Source: Lacicoccus halitifaciens
GTDB lineage: Bacteria > Bacillota > Bacilli > Staphylococcales > Salinicoccaceae
Assembly (NCBI RefSeq): GCF_040544485.1
Contig: NZ_JBDZDV010000008.1
Coordinates: 99,179-163,178, forward strand
Length of the DNA stretch: 64,000 bases
Direction of reading: 5' to 3'
Position 1 is the stretch's first letter, and every line of letters starts with the position of its first letter. The notes below the pieces were generated by a model that was given only the letters and a program-made list of their open reading frames with translations, was not told the DNA's origin and ran no database searches. The translations under genes and the position numbers were made by a program. Shown piece after piece: positions 60,501 through 64,000 of this stretch.

Positions 60501-61043
60501 GATGATGTTCAGATCTTCTATATTAAGCTCTCCGATGAGCTCGAGCCAGTTCTCATAAATCCGCGTCAGGTCGTAAAGTTTGTCCTGGTAGCGCTCCTTT
60601 TCGGATCTGACGCTGCCGATGTCGTCGACCGACACCTGGTATGTCCTAAATTCCTTCAGCATATCGAGCACCTTTTTGGAGAATCTGATGTACTGGCTCG
60701 AATCCTGATAATATTTGAAGCTGTCCTTCATATCATCCATCAGCTTATGCAGGAGCATCACCTGGCCGCTTTCACTCAGCGTCTCACGGCTGTTCCCGCC
60801 GATTTCGTTGAATATATGCCAGATGAACCTCTGGAAGCTGAACACGCCGGCCCGGAGGCTGCCGGTGAGGTTTTCATTCCTGCCGGCGGTGAGTATGCGT
60901 TCATACTGCAGTGTGTTCTGGGTCGGCGTGATGATGTAGATGCTCGATCCGAGCGGCTCATCCAGCGTTATCGCTTCGATCTCCTTGAACATCTGGTCCG
61001 TCTTGCCCGTACCGCTGACGCCCGTCCAAATATTGACTCTCAT
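57552..61043 (-). CDS. addB: AddB (RexB) nuclease/scaffold subunit
   Basis: This 1163-residue protein has Walker A GVSGTGKT (residues 8-15) in an inactive helicase-like fold and a C-terminal RecB-type nuclease with LIDYKSS near residue 965. The four Fe-S Cys are one near residue 800 (NRCQFQHF) and a CxxCxxxxxC cluster near residue 1127 (CSFCDFKFAC). AddB recognises Chi and degrades one strand while AddA unwinds. The start ATG follows AAAGGAGTGG. It leads addB-addA and the coupled membrane-protein gene. Confidence 0.97.
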   Translation of the reverse strand: MRVNIWTGVSGTGKTDQMFKEIEAITLDEPLGSSIYIITPTQNTLQYERILTAGRNENLTGSLRAGVFSFQRFIWHIFNEIGGNSRETLSESGQVMLLHKLMDDMKDSFKYYQDSSQYIRFSKKVLDMLKEFRTYQVSVDDIGSVRSEKERYQDKLYDLTRIYENWLELIGELNIEDLNIINTFMTALDMNPDIKVLKDAVIYIDGFHNFTESEFQLIAALAKRVKAINILLTHKGENKTLFRKTDASITRLQELLGSAVNIVHFEDEFRRSGKMGLIQLEEYFSKGKPMTLYDGITITEAPNIIDEVTNVAREIERLTADGIHYREIGILYRDESYIRHIESIFRRFDISYHVDQKVPMHSHPFVQFIISVLECYMRRFEFTALMDVLKAEYMTGPEERDFIFQFENFALERGLTRSALFKDELFTVRRFRDGEGEIREIDVSDEVADLLDFKNDVLGRLSRLFDRFDEAENVLQYITIIHEFLAEEGIMEKVEAEIHALEETGDIVKRDETEQAFNHFVKMLDDAYIVFKEEPVSFEIFHETFKDGLLNAEFSLLPSTIDQVIIGNLDLAKVENKKHVFIIGMNRNVMPRETRSNALIREEEKELFEAHDIILSPSAKVLAQDERFVFYHGATRASEGLHISFSNMLQGGEPTKISPFVEEIIPQHDYQRDLVYRRTSLYGKFEPEKLVSSARSMEALIHLKLRELLGIHNVPISELARYPEYATWIRLYQIIKSHDTTGMYKRLNLSLTDDNRATPITPATAEALYGESMHASVSRFESFNRCQFQHFANYGLKLNVRQPYKVAPLDLGNLYHHVLENVTRKLDFTFQHEDAHIETVTETAIDEEAQAIQHGIFNDSYYNASLKRRAKDALTRLIYFMRDIERLGEYKIAHVELGFGKSRDSLGEVTFESDAGRKISLRGKIDRIDVYESGGNAYVNLIDYKSSTRKISRAGILNGLELQMITYMHVLTTNGTDLFEGEVRPNSMLFFPVKDPVLNLKAEAEPAEILKEQNKQLKPDGAFINEHPEYDEYMDESSIGLTGLLSSVEEYKDYSEFYPITVSAKGKINGMTKGRYFSPALFRHYADYVIEMYKKVTDEIYSGANEVNPMSTGDVLPCSFCDFKFACRVDYLMNAREMRENKVEESEIEAFEREVASDGDLDG

Positions 61044-61061
61044 GGTCCCACTCCTTTATAA

Positions 61062-61094
61062 GTAAATAAAAGACACCCTGAAAAAAGGTGTCTT
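61062..61094 (-). terminator. Terminator of the signal peptidase operon
   Basis: AAGACACC and GGTGTCTT arms around a 9-base loop with TTTTATTT on the minus strand after it. The stem is short, so readthrough into addB is possible. Confidence 0.65.
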
Positions 61095-61101
61095 AATATG
61101 G

Positions 61102-61632
61102 TTAAAAATTGACTGTGATCTCGTTCAGCGGCCAGAATCTGAGCTGGACTTCGCCGACGATGCTGTCTTCATGGATCAGCCCGAAGTCGCGGCCATCCCT
61201 TGAAACCGGACGGTTGTCGCCGAGCACCAGATAATGGTCTTCCGGGATCACATCCCCTTCCACCCCGAGGTCACTCAGTGTGAAGTTGTCCATGTACGAT
61301 TCCCCGGTGTGCACCACGTAATCCTCTTCGAGCGGCTCCCCGTTGACGTAGACCTGCTGATCCCGCATCTCGACCTCATCACCCGGCGTGCCGATGACAC
61401 GCTTCACATACGCCGGACCCATATCAGAATCGAATACGACGACTTCCGGGTATTCATAATCGGTGAAGTTATCCATGAATTTGTTGACGACGACGCGGTC
61501 GCCGTCCTGCAGTGTCGGATCCATGCTGAGTCCGTCGACCGTATAGGTGACGAAGAAGAAGGTCCTGATCACCACGATTAACATTATGGCGATGGCAATC
61601 GCCATCACCCATTCCAGAATTTCTTTTTTCAC
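61102..61632 (-). CDS. spsB: Type I signal peptidase (SpsB/LepB)
   Basis: This 176-residue membrane peptidase has one N-terminal helix (about residues 7-27). The Ser-Lys dyad is S36 (GLSMDPTL) and K77 (YVKRVIGTPGDEV), the same numbers as I recall for S. aureus SpsB, and the C-terminal GDNRPVSRDGRDFG box is present. It removes signal peptides of secreted proteins. The inactive partner SpsA, which stands before SpsB in staphylococci, is absent; a TVP38 gene lies 12 bases upstream instead. Confidence 0.96.
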   Translation of the reverse strand: MKKEILEWVMAIAIAIMLIVVIRTFFFVTYTVDGLSMDPTLQDGDRVVVNKFMDNFTDYEYPEVVVFDSDMGPAYVKRVIGTPGDEVEMRDQQVYVNGEPLEEDYVVHTGESYMDNFTLSDLGVEGDVIPEDHYLVLGDNRPVSRDGRDFGLIHEDSIVGEVQLRFWPLNEITVNF

Positions 61633-61644
61633 TGGGATGCACCT

Positions 61645-62244
61645 CTATTTTTTCAATTTCTTATTCAAATAACGCTGATACCATTTCGAGAAAAAGTATA
61701 ATAACGCCAATAATATAAGGGAGACGGCAAGCCGCACCGGCGAGTTGAAGAATTCCGTGATGTCATAGCCGACCAGCGCCATCGAGCCGATCATGATCAG
61801 TTTGGCGGCGACCAGTATCAGCAGATACACTTCACTCCTCATATTTGACAGGGCCGCAATCACGTTCACGACGGAGGTCGGGGTGAAGGGCAGCGCCAGC
61901 ATGATGAATGCGAATGTGAACCCGCGTTCATCGACGAAGCGGAGCAGTTTTTCAAGGTTCTCCCTTTTGTGGATGTACCGCTGTGCTGCATTCCGGAACA
62001 GGAACCTGACCGTCAGGAAGACAAGGAAACTGCCTGTCACCGTTGCCGAGTAGCTCATTATGAAGCCGACGATGAAGCCGTAGGAATTGATATTTAAAAT
62101 GACGATGGCAAACAGCGGCAATACCGGAATGAAAGCTTCCAATATGACCAGAAGAAAGCCCGCCAGCAGGCCGAATTGCTCGAACTGTTCGAAGATCGAT
62201 CGTATCCCTTCCTCGGTTGTGAATAATTCTATCCAACGCTCCAA
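61645..62244 (-). CDS. TVP38/TMEM64 (DedA-like) family membrane protein
   Basis: This 199-residue protein has about six hydrophobic segments. It shows the SNARE-associated/VTT domain marks EAFIPVLPLFAIVILN near residue 36 and the re-entrant LPFTPTSVVNVIAALSNM near residue 118. Relatives act as lipid or other membrane-component scramblases or transporters. No ATG fits; TTG at 62244 after GCGGGG is the best start. It precedes the signal peptidase gene, as in staphylococci. Confidence 0.85.
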   Translation of the reverse strand: MERWIELFTTEEGIRSIFEQFEQFGLLAGFLLVILEAFIPVLPLFAIVILNINSYGFIVGFIMSYSATVTGSFLVFLTVRFLFRNAAQRYIHKRENLEKLLRFVDERGFTFAFIMLALPFTPTSVVNVIAALSNMRSEVYLLILVAAKLIMIGSMALVGYDITEFFNSPVRLAVSLILLALLYFFSKWYQRYLNKKLKK

Positions 62245-62326
62245 TGAAATGACCCCGCAAAAAAAGATTATAGGCTATATTGCAATAATATAGCCTATTC
62301 CAAGATTACATTTAATTATATAATTT

Positions 62327-63655
62327 TTAACGGAGTCTGTCATTCAATTCCTTCTGCAATGCTTCGAACCCGGGTTTGCCGAGCAGTGCGAACATGTTCT
62401 TCTTGTATGCCTCGACACCCGGCTGGTCGAAGGGGTTGACCCCGAGCAGGTAACCGCTCATCGCACAGGCGAGCTCAAAGAAGTACACAAGGCTGCCGAA
62501 TGTCCGCGCCGAGAGGTCCGGGACGGTGATGAGGATATTCGGCACACCGCCGTCCACATGGGCGAGCATCGTGCCTTCGACCGCTTTCTTATTGACGGCA
62601 TCAATCGTCATGCCGGAGAGGTAATTCAGGCCGTCGAGATTTTCTTTATCCTCCTCGATTGTGATGTCGCTCATCGGTGCCTCGACGGAGAGCACCGTCT
62701 CGAACAGGCCGCGCTGTCCGTCCTGGATATACTGGCCCAGTGAATGGAGGTCGGTCGTGAAATTCGCGCTGTGCGGCAGGATGCCTTTATTGTCCTTACC
62801 TTCACTTTCGCCGAACAGCTGCTTCCACCATTCCGCAAAATATTTCAGGCGTTCGTCATAATTCGCAAAAAGCTCCGTGTGATAGCCTTTTTTGTACAGG
62901 ATGTTCCTGATTGCCGCATACCGGTAGGCCGGGTTTTCGGAGACGTCTTTATGTGAAAGTTCTTTTTTTGCATCTTGTGCGCCTGCCATCACGGCATCGA
63001 TGTCGATACCTGAAGCGGCCATCGGCAGAAGGCCCACCGCGGTCAGGACTGAATACCTGCCGCCGATGTCGTCCGGCACTGTGAACGTCGCATAACCTTC
63101 CGTATCCGCAAGCTGCTTCAGCGCGCCTTTGCTGCGGTCGGTCGTGACGTATATCCGGTCCCGTACATCGTCATACTTCTCTTCAAGCAGCTGCTTGAAG
63201 ATGCGGAAGGCGATCGCCGGCTCCGTCGTCGTGCCTGATTTGCTGATGACGTTGATGGAGAAATCCTTGTCCCTGAGGTGATCTTTGAGCTCGTTCATAT
63301 AATGTGCGGAGAGGTGATGCCCTGCGAAGATCACTTCCGGCCCTTCTTTTTTGAAAGTCGGGTTCAGCATCTCGAGGGCCGCCTTCGCACCGAGGTAGGA
63401 ACCGCCGATGCCGATCACGACCAGCACATCCGAGTGGCCGTTGATTGCCCGTGCCGCCTCTTTGATCCTTTCGAACTCATCCTTGTCATAAGTTTCCGGC
63501 AGGTCCGTCCAGCCGAGGAATTCGCTGCCCGCACCCGTCCTCTTCTCGATTGCTTCGTGCGCCGCTTCTATGTACGGCTCCAGCATGCCGATTTCATGAT
63601 CGCCCGCAAAATGCCGGGTATGCTCAAGATCCAGCCGGATAAAATTCTCAGTCAT
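62327..63655 (-). CDS. pgi: Glucose-6-phosphate isomerase
   Basis: This 442-residue enzyme interconverts glucose-6-phosphate and fructose-6-phosphate. It has VVIGIGGSYLGAKAAL near residue 80, the sugar-phosphate site SKSGTTTEPAIAFRIF near residue 140, the catalytic Glu region GQYIQDGQRGLFET near residue 305, and the closing Lys segment. The length is that of the short Gram-positive enzymes. The ATG at 63655 lies 5 bases after AAAGGGATG; a TTG one codon earlier is less likely. A gene-free stretch with a 51-bp repeat array lies upstream. Confidence 0.97.
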   Translation of the reverse strand: MTENFIRLDLEHTRHFAGDHEIGMLEPYIEAAHEAIEKRTGAGSEFLGWTDLPETYDKDEFERIKEAARAINGHSDVLVVIGIGGSYLGAKAALEMLNPTFKKEGPEVIFAGHHLSAHYMNELKDHLRDKDFSINVISKSGTTTEPAIAFRIFKQLLEEKYDDVRDRIYVTTDRSKGALKQLADTEGYATFTVPDDIGGRYSVLTAVGLLPMAASGIDIDAVMAGAQDAKKELSHKDVSENPAYRYAAIRNILYKKGYHTELFANYDERLKYFAEWWKQLFGESEGKDNKGILPHSANFTTDLHSLGQYIQDGQRGLFETVLSVEAPMSDITIEEDKENLDGLNYLSGMTIDAVNKKAVEGTMLAHVDGGVPNILITVPDLSARTFGSLVYFFELACAMSGYLLGVNPFDQPGVEAYKKNMFALLGKPGFEALQKELNDRLR

Positions 63656-63761
63656 CAAACCATCCCTTTACAAATATCTTTTAATTAATTGTAGAAATGT
63701 ACAGACAGGAAATCAACTGATATCCCTTTGGGGTGGTGTCATGGGCGCGATGCGCCGTGGC

Positions 63762-63914
63762 GTGACATAAGTCGGTGGTGAGGAGTGAAGTTATGCCGAA
63801 AAACGCCTTCCCGTGACACGAAACGGCCGCGAAGAGTGAAGTTATGCCACAAAACGCCTTCCCGTGACATAAGTTGACCGCAAAGAAGGGAGTTATGCCG
63901 AAAAACGTGTCAAG
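63762..63914. repeat. Intergenic tandem array 7: three 51-bp units
   Basis: Units start at 63762, 63813 and 63864, exactly 51 bp apart (GTGACATAAG..., GAAGTTATGCCGAAAAACG, CCTTCCC). CATAA and TTATG within a unit can pair (5 bp; lost in the middle unit). The third unit diverges after AAAAACG. It lies upstream of pgi; the gene on its right is outside the window, so its orientation context is unknown. Nothing else is recognised between 63656 and 63976. Confidence 0.88.
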
Positions 63915-63976
63915 TCCAGAATCCTGTGTAATAAGGTATATAGTACCTCATGCGAGTGAGATCACTTTGGGTTTTC

Positions 63977-64000
63977 CTCCCCCGGCCATGGCCGGGGGAG
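63977..64000. other. Perfect 24-bp palindrome at the right edge
   Basis: CTCCCCCGGCCA followed by its exact complement TGGCCGGGGGAG ends at the last base of the window. It is probably the stem of an intrinsic terminator cut by the edge. The plus-strand left flank is T-rich, not A-rich, so it does not look like a terminator for a minus-strand gene from the right. Confidence 0.5.

Noticed and set aside
1..64000. tRNA or rRNA genes
   Set aside because: Read by eye on both strands in the intergenic gaps, no cloverleaf with a GTTCGA-type T arm and CCA-type end, and no rRNA signature, was found; a covariance search would be needed to exclude short RNAs.

Overview
The window reads as the chromosome of a low-GC-lineage Gram-positive coccus of the Staphylococcaceae. 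Recognisable blocks follow Staphylococcus gene order: pgi - TVP38 - signal peptidase - addB - addA - FAH hydrolase - cdr - degV - clpB - fabH/F - opp - trpS - spx - mecA - coiA - pepF - yjbH - globin - CYTH - relQ - nadK - mgtE - fabI. Base composition is clearly richer in G+C than Staphylococcus, and the oligopeptide-binding lipoprotein carries a very acidic linker. A moderately halophilic Salinicoccus-like genus fits best; this is inference from order and composition, not a database match. No tRNA, rRNA, prophage, insertion sequence or CRISPR array was seen.

Layout. 1-2.8 kb: a Tat-exported GMC dehydrogenase (cut by the left edge) with its small subunit, and a signal-less M23 peptidase. 2.8-6 kb: a TetR-controlled ABC exporter operon with twin operators. 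6-13 kb: AI-2E-type permease, YjcH/YjcG pair, fabI, mgtE, nadK, relQ. 13.3-16 kb: CYTH protein, truncated globin, YjbH (Spx adaptor) and a Crp/Fnr regulator. 16.5-20 kb: a CuA-containing heme-copper enzyme operon with a consensus CRP-type site at -41.5. 20-26 kb: pepF, coiA, mecA, spx and trpS. 26-35 kb: fabHF with a FapR box, and an oligopeptide ABC transporter. 35.5-41.7 kb: yjzD, glpP-glpF-glpK-glpD with an antitermination leader, and a ferredoxin-NADP reductase. 42-50 kb: clpB with a CtsR box, uppP, pcp, a SufT-like gene, HAD, degV and cdr. 50-64 kb: an amylase-fold protein without catalytic residues, YisL, FAH hydrolase, a DUF418-like membrane protein, addA/addB, signal peptidase I, TVP38 and pgi.

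Functional links. Spx, its adaptor YjbH, MecA and ClpB place several protein quality-control parts in one window. FabI and FabHF share the same promoter/FapR-operator architecture. The Crp-family gene, a repeat array and the heme-copper operon form one block between yjbH and pepF, which I remember as adjacent in Staphylococcus. That block probably arrived or was lost as a unit, and the regulator probably drives the operon.

The most unusual feature is a system of intergenic tandem repeats. Six of the seven convergent gene pairs in the window are separated by an array of 41-bp or 51-bp units, and each array sits exactly between the two facing intrinsic terminators. The 41-bp units are 9-bp-stem hairpins whose arms covary between subfamilies. 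The placement suggests an untranscribed, DNA-level role, possibly like the gyrase-binding BIMEs of enterobacteria. The second most interesting point is that the heme-copper catalytic subunit lacks the cross-linked tyrosine of oxygen reductases, so it may be a CuA-type nitric oxide reductase.
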